Positions 42,484-51,911 of a stretch of DNA of 64,000 nucleotides are shown piece after piece (position 1 is the stretch's first letter; each line of letters opens with the position of its first letter). The position numbers and the translations under genes were made by a program. The stretch is from Arthrobacter castelli DSM 16402 (lineage in GTDB: Bacteria > Actinomycetota > Actinomycetes > Actinomycetales > Micrococcaceae). The notes below the pieces were generated by a model. It did no database searches and was not told the DNA's origin. It saw only the letters and a list, made by a program, of their open reading frames with translations. Location of the stretch: the NCBI RefSeq assembly GCF_000430705.1, contig NZ_AUMN01000005.1, positions 62,001-126,000 on the forward strand, written 5' to 3'.

Positions 42484-42960
42484 ATGACCAGCAGTCCGAG
42501 TCCGGCCCGGACCAGCAGTCCGGGACTCTTCAAAGTCATCGGCGCTGCGTGGATCGTCTCCGGGGGCCTCGTCGCAGCCGTGACCAGTCCCCTGCGACTT
42601 GAGCATGGCTCCTGGGCTGCCGCCTATTCAGTCCTGGTCGCCGGCGTCGCGCAATATGCCTTCGGGAGCGCGCAAAGCGCACTCGCTGCAGGCCGGCCAC
42701 CCACCGGAACCGTCGCAACCGAACTCGCAGCCTGGAATCTCGGCAGCGCGGCGGTGATCGGCGGAACAATGGTCGGCATGCCGCTTATTGTCGACGGCGG
42801 CGGGCTGCTGCTCGTCGTCGCGCTCGCCTTGATGATCCGTACCGTGCGAGGGAGGGGCACCGGACCGGTGTGGGCGATATGGACTTACCGGATCCTGCTC
42901 GTCGTCGTCCTGGTCAGCATCCCGATCGGTCTCACTCTGGCCCATCTGCGCGCGGGATAA
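42484..42960 (+). CDS. Four-helix membrane protein, unknown function
   Basis: ATG 42484 is chosen because GGAGG lies seven bases upstream; an earlier ATG at 42418 lacks a ribosome site. The 158-residue protein has helices around FKVIGAAWIVSGGLVAAVTS, YSVLVAGVAQYAFGSAQSAL, VIGGTMVGMPLIVDGGGLLL continuing to LALMI, and TYRILLVVVLVSIPIGLTLA. No family is recognised. It is divergent from the CBS/E1/E2 operon. Confidence 0.7.
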   Translation: MTSSPSPARTSSPGLFKVIGAAWIVSGGLVAAVTSPLRLEHGSWAAAYSVLVAGVAQYAFGSAQSALAAGRPPTGTVATELAAWNLGSAAVIGGTMVGMPLIVDGGGLLLVVALALMIRTVRGRGTGPVWAIWTYRILLVVVLVSIPIGLTLAHLRAG

Positions 42961-42981
42961 AGCGCCTGCCCTTCCTGCAGG

Positions 42982-43347
42982 TCAGGACGACAGCTGGTCC
43001 TCCGCACGCGGAGGCTCCTGCAGCTTGGCCACCGTCAGCAATACCACTGAATCCTCGACAGCCTCCAGCCCATGCCGCTCCTGCGGGACTATCAGCAGGT
43101 CGCCAGGCGAGCCGTTCCACGAATGTCCGCCTGCTGTCAGCGTCACCCTTCCCTGAAGCACATGCAGCGTCGCTTCACCGGGATTCTCGTGCTCGCTCAT
43201 GGTGGCACCTGCCCGCAAGGCAAACATGGTCTGGCGCATCACCTGCTCATGGCCGCCGAATACCGTGTCGGCACTGCGCCCGCTCGAGTTCCGCAGTGCT
43301 GCGTCCATTTGCTGGCGCATAAGAGCTGTTAGTGAAATCTTCTTCAC
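42982..43347 (-). CDS. Small cupin-domain protein
   Basis: A 121-residue protein starting at GTG with AAAGGGAAA upstream. The cupin barrel is recognisable from FALRAGATMSEHENPGEATL and LQGRVTLTAGGHSWNGSPGD to LLIVPQERHGLEA. The metal ligands would be the His/Glu of SEHENPGEA and the later His. Such proteins often sense or bind small molecules or metals. Function is unassigned. Confidence 0.88.
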   Translation of the reverse strand: MKKISLTALMRQQMDAALRNSSGRSADTVFGGHEQVMRQTMFALRAGATMSEHENPGEATLHVLQGRVTLTAGGHSWNGSPGDLLIVPQERHGLEAVEDSVVLLTVAKLQEPPRAEDQLSS

Positions 43348-43428
43348 GGGATTTCCCTTTTCGTCGGAACTGTCGCGTTTTGAGTAAACAGTATCAAGCT
43401 GGCATATCCAGAAATGGCCGGCAGCGGT

Positions 43429-43755
43429 TCAGATGAGCGGTGGCTGTGGCGGCAAAGCAGCGACCACCGGGTGATCGGTGTGGGTGTTGCCCAGCTTTGC
43501 GGCGCCACCGGGGGAACCAAGTTCGTCAAAAAACTCGACATTCACGTTGTAGTACTCGGCCCATTGTGCGGGTGTGTCATCTTCGTAGTAGATCGCTTCG
43601 ACAGGGCAAACCGGCTCGCACGCGCCGCAATCAATACATTCATCCGGATGAATGTACAGTGTCCGCTCACCCTCATAAATGCAGTCGACCGGGCATTCCT
43701 CGATGCAGGCCTTGTCCTTAACGTCCACGCATGGCTGGGCGATGATGTACGTCAT
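43429..43755 (-). CDS. fdxA: Ferredoxin FdxA, [3Fe-4S][4Fe-4S] (7Fe) type
   Basis: A 108-residue ferredoxin. The first cluster motif is PCVDVKDKACIEECPVDC (C-x7-C-x3-CP) and the second is CIDCGACEPVCPVEAIYYED (C-x2-C-x2-C-x3-CP). This is the classic actinobacterial FdxA layout with an acidic C-terminal region. It transfers electrons at low potential, for example to cytochrome P450s or reductases. It appears monocistronic and faces a DUF3040 gene. Confidence 0.95.
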   Translation of the reverse strand: MTYIIAQPCVDVKDKACIEECPVDCIYEGERTLYIHPDECIDCGACEPVCPVEAIYYEDDTPAQWAEYYNVNVEFFDELGSPGGAAKLGNTHTDHPVVAALPPQPPLI

Positions 43756-43942
43756 CTCGAGTGCACATCCTCTCTGGCGAGTGCTTTGTCATCGAGGATA
43801 CCCAGATCGTTTCGGCGGCTGCGCAGCAGAAGGTGATGTTGCTGACTTTCGGTCCAATTGGCATGGCGCAGGTGGGATAATGGAGTTGGAGGGCACTGTT
43901 GTTGCCGCTGGTTGTACGGAAATGATCGGCAGGTCGAGAATA

Positions 43943-44236
43943 ATGGCGTTATCTGAACGTGAGCGTCACGAACTATCCATGCTGGAAGAGCAGCTCAAGT
44001 CTGAGGACCCGAGGCTGTCACGGGCCCTCTCAACCGGGAAAGCCCGGGACCCGGCGACGGCTCCCTTCGCCTTTTTGATGGCGCTTGGAGCCATAGTTTT
44101 AATCGCCGGCGTAGCGGCCTCGTCAGTCATCTTGAGCCTGGCGGGGATCTTCCTGGCCGCCGCCGGAATCACCTGGAGGATCTCGCGGTGGGTCAAGGAG
44201 CACTATGAGACGTACGGGGAAGAACGCCGCCATTGA
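43943..44236 (+). CDS. DUF3040 small membrane protein
   Basis: The 97-residue protein starts at ATG 43943 with MALSERERHELSMLEEQLKS, the DUF3040 hallmark, followed by DPRLSRAL. Two helices follow (FAFLMALGAIVLIAGVAASS, VILSLAGIFLAAAGITW). The family is restricted to actinobacteria and has no known function. It converges on moaA. Confidence 0.9.
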   Translation: MALSERERHELSMLEEQLKSEDPRLSRALSTGKARDPATAPFAFLMALGAIVLIAGVAASSVILSLAGIFLAAAGITWRISRWVKEHYETYGEERRH

Positions 44237-44263
44237 CATAGCGGCAGATCTCCACCGGCAGTA

Positions 44264-45397
44264 TCAACCGCCGATGTAGGACATTTCGATTTTGTCCCGC
44301 TTCGGCAGGTCGGCGGTGTTTGCGCTGCGCAGTTCGGAGTACCTGTCGGTCCTCGCCCGCCACAAATGCGCCATCACGGTCTCCAGCTCGGCATCTGAAC
44401 ACCCCCCGCGCATCAAGGCGCGCAGATCGTGGCCGTCGCTGGCGAACAGGCAGGTGAAGAGCTTGCCTTCGGTCGAGATCCGCACCCGCGTGCAGGTGGA
44501 GCAGAAGGCCTGGGTGACCGAAGAGATCACTCCAATCTCACCGCCGCCGTCCTTGTACCGCCATCGTGCCGACACCTCGCCCGTGTAGTTGGGGGAGACC
44601 TCCTCGAGCGGCATTTCCGCGTCGATCCGGCTGATCACCTCGGCCGAAGGCACAACCTCTTCCATTTTCCAGCCATTGGTGGTGCCGACGTCCATGTATT
44701 CGATGAAGCGGACAATGAACGGTGAATCCTTGAAGTACCGTGCCACGTCCACGATGTCCTGGTCGTTCTCGCCACGCTTGACGACGGTGTTGATCTTGAT
44801 CGGTCCGAGGCCGACGTCGTCAGCCACATCGATGGCGTCGAGCACCCGGGAGACGGGGAAATCGACGTCGTTCATCGCCTTGAAGCGCTCGTCATCAAGC
44901 GAGTCGAGTGAGACAGTCACCCGCTGCAGACCGGCGTCCTTGAGCGACTGCGCCTTCCGGGCCAGCACCGAACCATTGGTCGTCAATGCAATGTCGAGGT
45001 CCTTGCCCTCGGCGGTCTTAACACCTGCGATCATCTCGATCAGCTGCTCGATGTCCTTGCGCAGCAACGGCTCCCCGCCGGTCAGCCGGATCTTTTCCAC
45101 GCCGTGGGCGGCGGCGATCTTCACCAGCCGGGTGATCTCTTCGAAACTGAGCAGGTCGTCCTTGGGCAAAAAGACGTAGTCCCTCCCGAAGATCTCCTTG
45201 GGCATGCAATAGACGCAGCGAAAATTGCAGCGGTCCGTCACCGAGATCCGCAGATCGCGCAGCGGACGGTTGAACGTGTCTCTGACATTTCCCTGAGGGC
45301 TCTCCAGGGGCGAGGGCACATCCGACACGTCGCGGAAGTACCGGGGGCCTGGGGTGGGGAGATCTATGGTGCTCACCCTTCCAATGTAGGCACTCAA
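44264..45397 (-). CDS. moaA: GTP 3',8-cyclase (molybdenum cofactor biosynthesis)
   Basis: A 377-residue radical-SAM enzyme converting GTP to 3',8-cyclo-GTP, the first step to molybdopterin. The SAM cluster is [10 protein letters not shown], with [20 protein letters not shown] following. The second C-terminal cluster is [19 protein letters not shown], and the conserved Gly-Gly tail (SYIGG) is present. The start is uncertain: TTG 45397 is the longest, while GTG 45376 has GGAAGG too close for a good site. It is divergent from narGHJI, whose NarG needs this cofactor. Confidence 0.95.
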   Translation of the reverse strand: MSAYIGRVSTIDLPTPGPRYFRDVSDVPSPLESPQGNVRDTFNRPLRDLRISVTDRCNFRCVYCMPKEIFGRDYVFLPKDDLLSFEEITRLVKIAAAHGVEKIRLTGGEPLLRKDIEQLIEMIAGVKTAEGKDLDIALTTNGSVLARKAQSLKDAGLQRVTVSLDSLDDERFKAMNDVDFPVSRVLDAIDVADDVGLGPIKINTVVKRGENDQDIVDVARYFKDSPFIVRFIEYMDVGTTNGWKMEEVVPSAEVISRIDAEMPLEEVSPNYTGEVSARWRYKDGGGEIGVISSVTQAFCSTCTRVRISTEGKLFTCLFASDGHDLRALMRGGCSDAELETVMAHLWRARTDRYSELRSANTADLPKRDKIEMSYIGG

Positions 45398-45495
45398 ACC
45401 AAAAATGTCGCGGGGTGAGCCTCGCGGCTTGCCGGCATCTTGGGATGTGGGCGGGAAAAGCGAGCAATAGTTGCGACGAATACCGCATAGTTTTG

Positions 45496-45524
45496 TTGAC
45501 TAATTCAGAATTCCCTCTTTATCT
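45496..45524 (+). promoter_or_regulatory. Weak candidate promoter for narGHJI
   Basis: TTGACT at 45496-45501 is followed after 17 bp by TTATCT at 45519-45524, about 37 bp before the likely narG start. The -35 is good and the -10 poor, which would fit activator dependence. I see no clear FNR-type TTGAT-N4-ATCAA site. Confidence 0.35.
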
Positions 45525-45560
45525 CTGGCCCTTAATATCGACCTGGCCTATGTTGGGCTT

Positions 45561-48500
45561 ATGGTGGCCCCACGCTCCGCTGGGCTTGATGGTCCAGCCT
45601 CAGATGCCATGTTGAAGATCGGCAAGTTCTTCAGCCGATGGGACGAGTCCGACGACGGCCGTGCGGTGTTCCGCGAAGGCGGCCGGTCCGGGGACATCTT
45701 CTACCGCGACCGATGGAGCCACGACAAGGTGGTCCGCTCCACGCACGGAGGGAACTGCACCGGGTCCTGCTCGTGGAAGGTGTACGTCAAGGACGGCATC
45801 ATCACCTGGGAATCCCAGCAAACGGACTACCCCTCGGTCGGGCCCAACAGCCCGGAGTACGAACCCCGCGGCTGCCCCCGCGGCGCCGCCTTCTCCTGGT
45901 ACACCTATTCCCCCACCCGGGTGCGTTATCCCTACGGCCGCGGAGTGCTGATGGAAATGTACCGGGAGGCGAAGGCCCGGCTGAAAGACCCCGTGCTGGC
46001 CTGGGAAGACATTGTCTCCGATCCGCAACGACGACGGCGGTATCAGCAGGCACGCGGCAAGGGCGGGCTGGTGCGCATCTCCTGGCAGGAATCCGTCGAG
46101 ATCGCCGCCGCGGCCCATGTACACACCATCAAGAAGCACGGCCCGGACCGGATCGCTGGTTTCTCGCCGATCCCGGCGATGTCGATTGTCTCCCACGCGG
46201 TGGGCAACCGCTTCATCCAGCTGCTCGGCGGCGTGATGACATCCTTCTACGACTGGTACGCCGACCTGCCCGTGGCCAGCCCGCAGGTATTCGGGGACCA
46301 GACGGACGTGCCCGAGTCCGGCGACTGGTGGGACTCCACCTTCCTGATGATGTGGGGGTCGAACGTGCCAATCACCCGCACCCCGGACGCCCACTGGATG
46401 ACCGAGGTCCGGTATAAGGGGACCAAGGTGGTCGCGGTCAGTCCGGACTATGCGGACAATACGAAGTTCGCCGACGAATGGCTTCCGGCCCAGGCCGGGA
46501 CAGATGCCGCGCTGGCGATGGGCATGGGTCACGTAATGCTCAAGGAATACTTCGTGGACCGGCGCGTTCCCTTCTTCCACGACTATGTCCGCAAATACAC
46601 TGACCTGCCCTTCCTGATCCGGTTGGAACGGCGCGACGACGGCACATTGGTGCCGGCGAAATTCCTCACCGCGGCGGACTTGGAAACAGAGAACGACGGC
46701 ACGGGACCAGGGCACGACAGCGAAGACGCCGCCTTCAAGACGGTGCTTTTCGACCGGAAGACCGGCCGCGCCGTCGTCCCCAACGGCTCCATGGGCCACC
46801 GATACAACGACAGCGGCGTCGGCAAATGGAACCTCGACCTCGGCGACGTGGATCCGGCACTGTCCATCATGGATACTGTCCCCGCCGGCTCCGACTCCGG
46901 CACAGACTCCATCGACACGGCCGAGATTCTGCTGCCGGGATTCGACGACCCGGTGGGCAAGGGATCCGTGCAGCGCCGCGGCGTCCCCGTCCGTGCCGTC
47001 GGCGGCCACCTGGTGACCACCGTCTTCGACGTTATGCTGGCCCAGTACGGCGTCGGCCGACCCGGACTGCCGGGGGACTGGGCCAACGGGTACGACGACG
47101 TCGACACCCTCTACACCCCGGCCTGGCAGGAGGAAATCACCAGCGTACCGGCCGAAGCCTGCATCCGGACAGCCCGGCAGTTCGCCACCAACGCCGAACA
47201 GTCCGAGGGCCGCTCGATGATCATCATGGGCGCGGGCATCTGCCAGTGGTTCCACGGCGACGCCACCTACCGGGCGGTGCTGTCCCTGCTGATGCTCACC
47301 GGATGCATGGGGCGCAACGGCGGCGGCTGGGCGCACTATGTCGGACAGGAGAAATGCCGCCCCCTCACCGGATGGATCTCGCTGGCGAACGCCATGGACT
47401 GGAGCCGCCCGCCGCGGACCATGATCGGCACCGGCTATTGGTACATGCACACCGACCAATGGCGGCAGGACGGATACTCCGCCGACGCACTGAAGTCGCC
47501 GCTGTCCTCCGGCGCCCTCGATGGCATGCACACCGCCGACACCATGGCCCAGTCCACTCGGCTGGGCTGGATGCCGTTCTACCCGCAATTCAACAAGAAC
47601 CCGCTCGACGTCGCCGACGAGGCAACTGCCGCCGTCGAGCGCGGGGAGGCGACCGACCCGTCGTCGTACATTGCCGCCCAGCTGAAGGACCGGCAGCTCA
47701 ACTTCTCGATTGAAGACGTCGACGCACCGGAGAACTGGCCCCGCACCCTGATGCTGTGGCGCTCCAATCTCTTCGGCTCATCGGCCAAGGGCAACGAGTA
47801 TTTCCTGCGGAACCTGCTCGGCACTCACCACAACGTGATGGGCGCCGACCACACCGAGGGGATGATGCCCAGCGACGTGAAATGGCACGAGGAAGCCCCC
47901 GAGGGGAAACTCGACCTGCTGGTCACGGCGGACTTCCGGATGACCTCGAGCACCCTGCTGTCCGACATCGTCTTCCCCGCTGCGACCTGGTACGAGAAGC
48001 ACGACTTGTCCTCCACAGACATGCACCCGTTCGTGCATGCGTTCACCCCCGCCATCGACCCGCCCTGGAAATCCAAATCCGACTTCGAAACCTTCCACCT
48101 GCTGGCCCGGGAAGTCTCCCGGCAGGCGGCCACCCACCTCGGCGTGCGCAAGGACCTGGTCGGCGTCCCGCTGCAGCACGACACCAAAGGCCAGACCGCC
48201 CAGCCCGGCGGCGTCGTCCGCGACTGGCGCCGCGAGGACATCCCCGCCGTACCCGGGCAGAACATGCCGGTCTTCTCCGTCGTCGAGCGCGACTACACTG
48301 CCATCGCGGACAAACTGGCCACCGTCGGCCCGCTGGCGGACCAACTCGGATTCACCGTCAAGAACGTCACCTACAAGCTGGGCCGGGAAGTCGAACGCCT
48401 CAGCCATGCCAACGGCGTGATGCTCGGCGGCGCAGGCGACGGCCGGCCCGCCATCGACACCGATTCCAAGCTGGCCGAAGCCGTCCTCAGCTTCTCCGGA

Positions 48501-49322
48501 ACCACCAACGGTGAACTCGCCGTTCAGGGCTTCCGGGAGCTGGAAGAGCGCACCGGCGTCAAGCTCGCCGACCTGGCCGAAGGCTCCGAGGAAAAACGCA
48601 TCACCTTCGAGCAGACCCAGGCCGGGCCGGTTCCAGTGATCACCTCCCCGGAATGGTCAGGCTCGGAGACTGGCGGACGGCGGTACGCACCCTTCACCGT
48701 GAACGTGGAACGGCTCAAGCCCTGGCATACGCTCACCGGGCGGATGCACTTCTTCCTCGATCACGACTGGATGCGCGACGTCGGCGAGTCCCTGCCCATC
48801 TACCGCCCGCCGCTGGACATGAACGCGCTCTTCGGCGAACCCAAACTGGGGCCCGACGGCGCCAAGGAAATCACCGTCCGCTACCTGACCCCGCACTCCA
48901 AGTGGTCGATCCACTCGGAATACCAGGACAACCTGCTGATGCTCTCGCTCTCCCGCGGCGGACCGACCGTGTGGATCAGTCCCGGCGACGCGGGCGCCAT
49001 CGGGGTCGCGGATAACGACTGGGTCGAGTCGGTCAACACCAACGGGGTGCAGGTGCTGCGGGCCATCGTCAGCCACCGCATGCCCGACGGCGTCGTCTTC
49101 GTCTACCACGCCCAGGAACGCACCATCAATGTGCCCAAGTCCGAAGCCACCGGCCGCCGCGGCGGTATCCACAACTCCAACACGCGGCTGCTGGTCAAGC
49201 CCACCCACATGATCGGCGGCTACGGCCAGCTGGCGTACGCCTTTAACTACTTCGGCCCCACCGGAAACCAGCGGGACATGGTCACCAGGATCCGCCGCCG
49301 CTCCCAGGAGGTTAAGTACTGA
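45561..49322 (+). CDS. narG: Respiratory nitrate reductase alpha subunit
   Basis: A 1,253-residue Mo-bisMGD catalytic subunit reducing nitrate to nitrite with quinol electrons. The FS0 cluster motif is HGGNCTGSCSW, and the Mo-ligand Asp region is YDWYADLPVASPQ. TEGMMPSDVKWHEEAPEGKL and PHSKWSIHSEYQDNLLMLSL are typical NarG text. Alignment with actinobacterial NarG proteins favours ATG 45561 (about 17 residues before KIGKFFSRWDE), though ATG 45609 is possible. No Tat signal is seen, consistent with a cytoplasm-facing NarGH. The stop overlaps the narH ATG. Confidence 0.96.
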   Translation: MVAPRSAGLDGPASDAMLKIGKFFSRWDESDDGRAVFREGGRSGDIFYRDRWSHDKVVRSTHGGNCTGSCSWKVYVKDGIITWESQQTDYPSVGPNSPEYEPRGCPRGAAFSWYTYSPTRVRYPYGRGVLMEMYREAKARLKDPVLAWEDIVSDPQRRRRYQQARGKGGLVRISWQESVEIAAAAHVHTIKKHGPDRIAGFSPIPAMSIVSHAVGNRFIQLLGGVMTSFYDWYADLPVASPQVFGDQTDVPESGDWWDSTFLMMWGSNVPITRTPDAHWMTEVRYKGTKVVAVSPDYADNTKFADEWLPAQAGTDAALAMGMGHVMLKEYFVDRRVPFFHDYVRKYTDLPFLIRLERRDDGTLVPAKFLTAADLETENDGTGPGHDSEDAAFKTVLFDRKTGRAVVPNGSMGHRYNDSGVGKWNLDLGDVDPALSIMDTVPAGSDSGTDSIDTAEILLPGFDDPVGKGSVQRRGVPVRAVGGHLVTTVFDVMLAQYGVGRPGLPGDWANGYDDVDTLYTPAWQEEITSVPAEACIRTARQFATNAEQSEGRSMIIMGAGICQWFHGDATYRAVLSLLMLTGCMGRNGGGWAHYVGQEKCRPLTGWISLANAMDWSRPPRTMIGTGYWYMHTDQWRQDGYSADALKSPLSSGALDGMHTADTMAQSTRLGWMPFYPQFNKNPLDVADEATAAVERGEATDPSSYIAAQLKDRQLNFSIEDVDAPENWPRTLMLWRSNLFGSSAKGNEYFLRNLLGTHHNVMGADHTEGMMPSDVKWHEEAPEGKLDLLVTADFRMTSSTLLSDIVFPAATWYEKHDLSSTDMHPFVHAFTPAIDPPWKSKSDFETFHLLAREVSRQAATHLGVRKDLVGVPLQHDTKGQTAQPGGVVRDWRREDIPAVPGQNMPVFSVVERDYTAIADKLATVGPLADQLGFTVKNVTYKLGREVERLSHANGVMLGGAGDGRPAIDTDSKLAEAVLSFSGTTNGELAVQGFRELEERTGVKLADLAEGSEEKRITFEQTQAGPVPVITSPEWSGSETGGRRYAPFTVNVERLKPWHTLTGRMHFFLDHDWMRDVGESLPIYRPPLDMNALFGEPKLGPDGAKEITVRYLTPHSKWSIHSEYQDNLLMLSLSRGGPTVWISPGDAGAIGVADNDWVESVNTNGVQVLRAIVSHRMPDGVVFVYHAQERTINVPKSEATGRRGGIHNSNTRLLVKPTHMIGGYGQLAYAFNYFGPTGNQRDMVTRIRRRSQEVKY

Positions 49323-51097
49323 TGCGTGTCATGGCCCAAATGGGCATGGTGATGAATCTGGACAAATGCATTGGATGCCACACCTGTTCAGTGACCTGCA
49401 AGCAGGCCTGGACCAACCGCGCCGGCACCGAATACGTCTGGTTCAACAACGTCGAAACCCGGCCCGGGCAAGGCTATCCCCGCCGCTACGAGGACCAGGA
49501 GAAATGGAAGGGCGGCTGGGAACTGAACAAACGCGGCCGCCTCAAGCTCAAGGCCGGCGGCCGGGCAAAGAAAATGCTCGGCCTCTTCGCCAGCCCCGTC
49601 CAGCCGGAACTGGCCGACTACTACGAACCCTGGACCTACGACTACCGCACCCTCGTCGAGGCGCCGCTGGGGGATGACTTTCCGGTGGCCAAGCCCAAGT
49701 CGCTGATCACCGGCGAAGACACCGAAATCACCTGGTCCGCGAACTGGGACGACGACCTCGGCGGCGCCACCGAAATGGGGCACCTCGACCCCATGGTGGA
49801 GAAAGTCCGCAAGGAATCCGAGGACAAGATCAAGTTCGAGTTCGAGCAGACCTTCATGTTCTACCTGCCCAGGATCTGCGAACACTGCCTCAACCCGTCC
49901 TGCGTCGCGTCCTGCCCGTCCGGGGCGATCTACAAGCGGGTCGAAGACGGCATCGTGCTGGTCGACCAGGACCAGTGCCGCGGCTGGCGCCAATGCATCA
50001 CCGGCTGCCCGTACAAGAAAATGTACTTCAATCACAAAACCGGCAAAGCCGAGAAATGCACCTTCTGCTATCCGCGCGTCGAAGTCGGCATGCCCACCAT
50101 CTGCTCCGAAACCTGCGTCGGCCGGCTGCGCTATCTCGGCCTGTTCTTGTACGACGCCGACAAGGTCACCGAAGCAGCCTCGGTCCAGGACGAGCAGGAC
50201 CTGTACGAGTCGCAGCTGGACGTCATCCTCGACCCCAACGATCCCGAAGTCATCGCCGCAGCCCGCGACCAGGAGATTCCCGACGACTGGATCGACGCCG
50301 CCCGGCGCTCGCCGGTTTACGCGCTGGCCAAGGTCTACAAAATCGCGCTGCCCCTGCACCCCGAATACCGCACCATGCCCATGGTCTGGTACGTCCCGCC
50401 GCTCTCACCCGTCGTCGACCTGCTGCGGGACCAGGGCCACGACGCCGAAGACCACGGCAACCTCTTCGGCGCCATTGACGAACTGCGCATCCCCGTCGAA
50501 TACCTCGCCGAGCTCTTCACTGCCGGCGACCAGGACAAGGTTGCACACGTGCTCAAAACCCTCGCCGCCATGCGCTCCTACATGCGCGGCATCTCGCTGG
50601 GACAGGACCCGGATGATTCCATCCCCGAATCCGTGGGCATGGACGGTGAAACCATGTACGAAATGTACCGGCTGATGGCCATCGCCAAGTACGACGAACG
50701 CTACGTCATCCCCAAGGCCCACGTGGAGCAAGCCCACGACCTGGAGGAAATGGGCTGCTCCCTCGACTTCGAAGGCGGCCCCGGGATGCAGGACTCGCCC
50801 TTCGGCGAAGCCAGCGGATCACCCACACCCGTCGCCGTCGACACTTTCAACTCACTCAAGCAACGCCAGACCTCCGACGAACCCGCCGGCCGGGACTTGC
50901 GCGGCAGAGTCAACCTGCTCAACTGGGACGGCAACGGCGTACCGGCCGGGCTGTTCCCGGAAGAACACCGCGATGAACCTCAGGCGGCAACGGATTCGCC
51001 CGCCCACGGCGGAGGCGAAACCGGAACCCGTCCCGACGCCGGCGGACCCAGTGCCAGCGCCTCCGGAGCCAGCGGCGACCCGGCGGACAACCGATGA
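49322..51097 (+). CDS. narH: Respiratory nitrate reductase beta subunit
   Basis: A 591-residue iron-sulfur subunit carrying electrons from NarI to NarG. Four cysteine groups are seen: CIGCHTCSVTCKQAW, CEHCLNPSCVASCPSG, CRGWRQCITGCPY and CTFCYPRVEVGMPTIC. Trp in CRGWRQC marks the [3Fe-4S] site. It is longer than most NarH (about 490-560) because of a Pro/Gly/Ala/Asp-rich tail after ~540 that looks disordered. It overlaps narG by one base (TGATG). Confidence 0.96.
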   Translation: MRVMAQMGMVMNLDKCIGCHTCSVTCKQAWTNRAGTEYVWFNNVETRPGQGYPRRYEDQEKWKGGWELNKRGRLKLKAGGRAKKMLGLFASPVQPELADYYEPWTYDYRTLVEAPLGDDFPVAKPKSLITGEDTEITWSANWDDDLGGATEMGHLDPMVEKVRKESEDKIKFEFEQTFMFYLPRICEHCLNPSCVASCPSGAIYKRVEDGIVLVDQDQCRGWRQCITGCPYKKMYFNHKTGKAEKCTFCYPRVEVGMPTICSETCVGRLRYLGLFLYDADKVTEAASVQDEQDLYESQLDVILDPNDPEVIAAARDQEIPDDWIDAARRSPVYALAKVYKIALPLHPEYRTMPMVWYVPPLSPVVDLLRDQGHDAEDHGNLFGAIDELRIPVEYLAELFTAGDQDKVAHVLKTLAAMRSYMRGISLGQDPDDSIPESVGMDGETMYEMYRLMAIAKYDERYVIPKAHVEQAHDLEEMGCSLDFEGGPGMQDSPFGEASGSPTPVAVDTFNSLKQRQTSDEPAGRDLRGRVNLLNWDGNGVPAGLFPEEHRDEPQAATDSPAHGGGETGTRPDAGGPSASASGASGDPADNR

Positions 51098-51185
51098 AGC
51101 AACCCGCAAGAGACCAAATGAGACCGTCGGACGGACAACCGACCAGCCGGCGGCCGGCAACTACGCGCACCGCAGTGGAGACGCC

Positions 51186-51908
51186 ATGAAATTGCCCAAG
51201 CTCAAACGCGCAGCACAACCCGCCGCCGTCGAAGCTGCCAACAGCCGCGACCAGGTGGTCTACCAAGCAGCCGCCTGGTGCCTGTCCTACCCCGACGAGA
51301 ACCTGCGGAACAGCATCCCGCTGATCCGCGATGCCCTCGCCGAACAAGACTGCTCCCACAAAGCCCGAGGCGCCGGCTCCGCCAACGACGAACCAACAGC
51401 CCGGCTCTTCGAACCCGTACTGCAAAACCTGGAGGACTCCGACCTCGGCGACGTCCAGTCCAGCTACGTGCAGGAATTCGACCTCAGCCGCCGCCACGCC
51501 CTGCACCTGTCCTACTGGACCGACGGCGACACCCGCCGCCGGGGAGAAGTGCTCGCCGAATTCAAGCAGGTCTACCGCCAATACGACGTCCTCGTCGACA
51601 CCCACGGTGAGCTGCCCGACTACCTGCCCATGGTGCTCGAATTCGCCGCCACCGTCGACCTGGAAGCCGGCCGCGACCTGCTGCTCAAATTCCGGCCCAG
51701 CGTGGAACTGCTTCGGCTGGCCCTCACCGACGCCAAACTGCCGCACACCGGCGTCGTGCAAGCCATCTGCTCGACGCTGCCCGGACCATCACCCACCGAC
51801 CGCAAAGCCGTCATGGACATGGCCCACGCCGGCCCGCCCGAAGAATCCGTCGGCCTCGATCCATACGACCCGCGACTGCTGCCACTGAGCCCTTCGAAAG
51901 GTTCGTAA
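51186..51908 (+). CDS. narJ: Nitrate reductase assembly chaperone
   Basis: A 240-residue chaperone starting at ATG 51186 behind GGAG. The text VYQAAAWCLSYPDENLRNSI and SYVQEFDLSRRHALHLSYWT, with a later LPDYLPMVLEFAATVDLEAG, is typical for NarJ/NarW. It inserts the Mo cofactor into NarG and oversees membrane attachment. It lies between narH and narI, as usual, with three bases before narI. Confidence 0.94.
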   Translation: MKLPKLKRAAQPAAVEAANSRDQVVYQAAAWCLSYPDENLRNSIPLIRDALAEQDCSHKARGAGSANDEPTARLFEPVLQNLEDSDLGDVQSSYVQEFDLSRRHALHLSYWTDGDTRRRGEVLAEFKQVYRQYDVLVDTHGELPDYLPMVLEFAATVDLEAGRDLLLKFRPSVELLRLALTDAKLPHTGVVQAICSTLPGPSPTDRKAVMDMAHAGPPEESVGLDPYDPRLLPLSPSKGS

Positions 51909-51911
51909 CCC

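Noticed and set aside
45398-45560. FNR-type site in the moaA-narG gap
   Set aside because: No TTGAT-N4-ATCAA or close variant is present; only a weak promoter-like pair was found.
45600-47588. Long open frame (662 codons) on the minus strand opposite narG
   Set aside because: It lies wholly inside an unmistakable narG and has the His/Val/Gly-rich composition of an antisense shadow in high-GC DNA, with no family motif.
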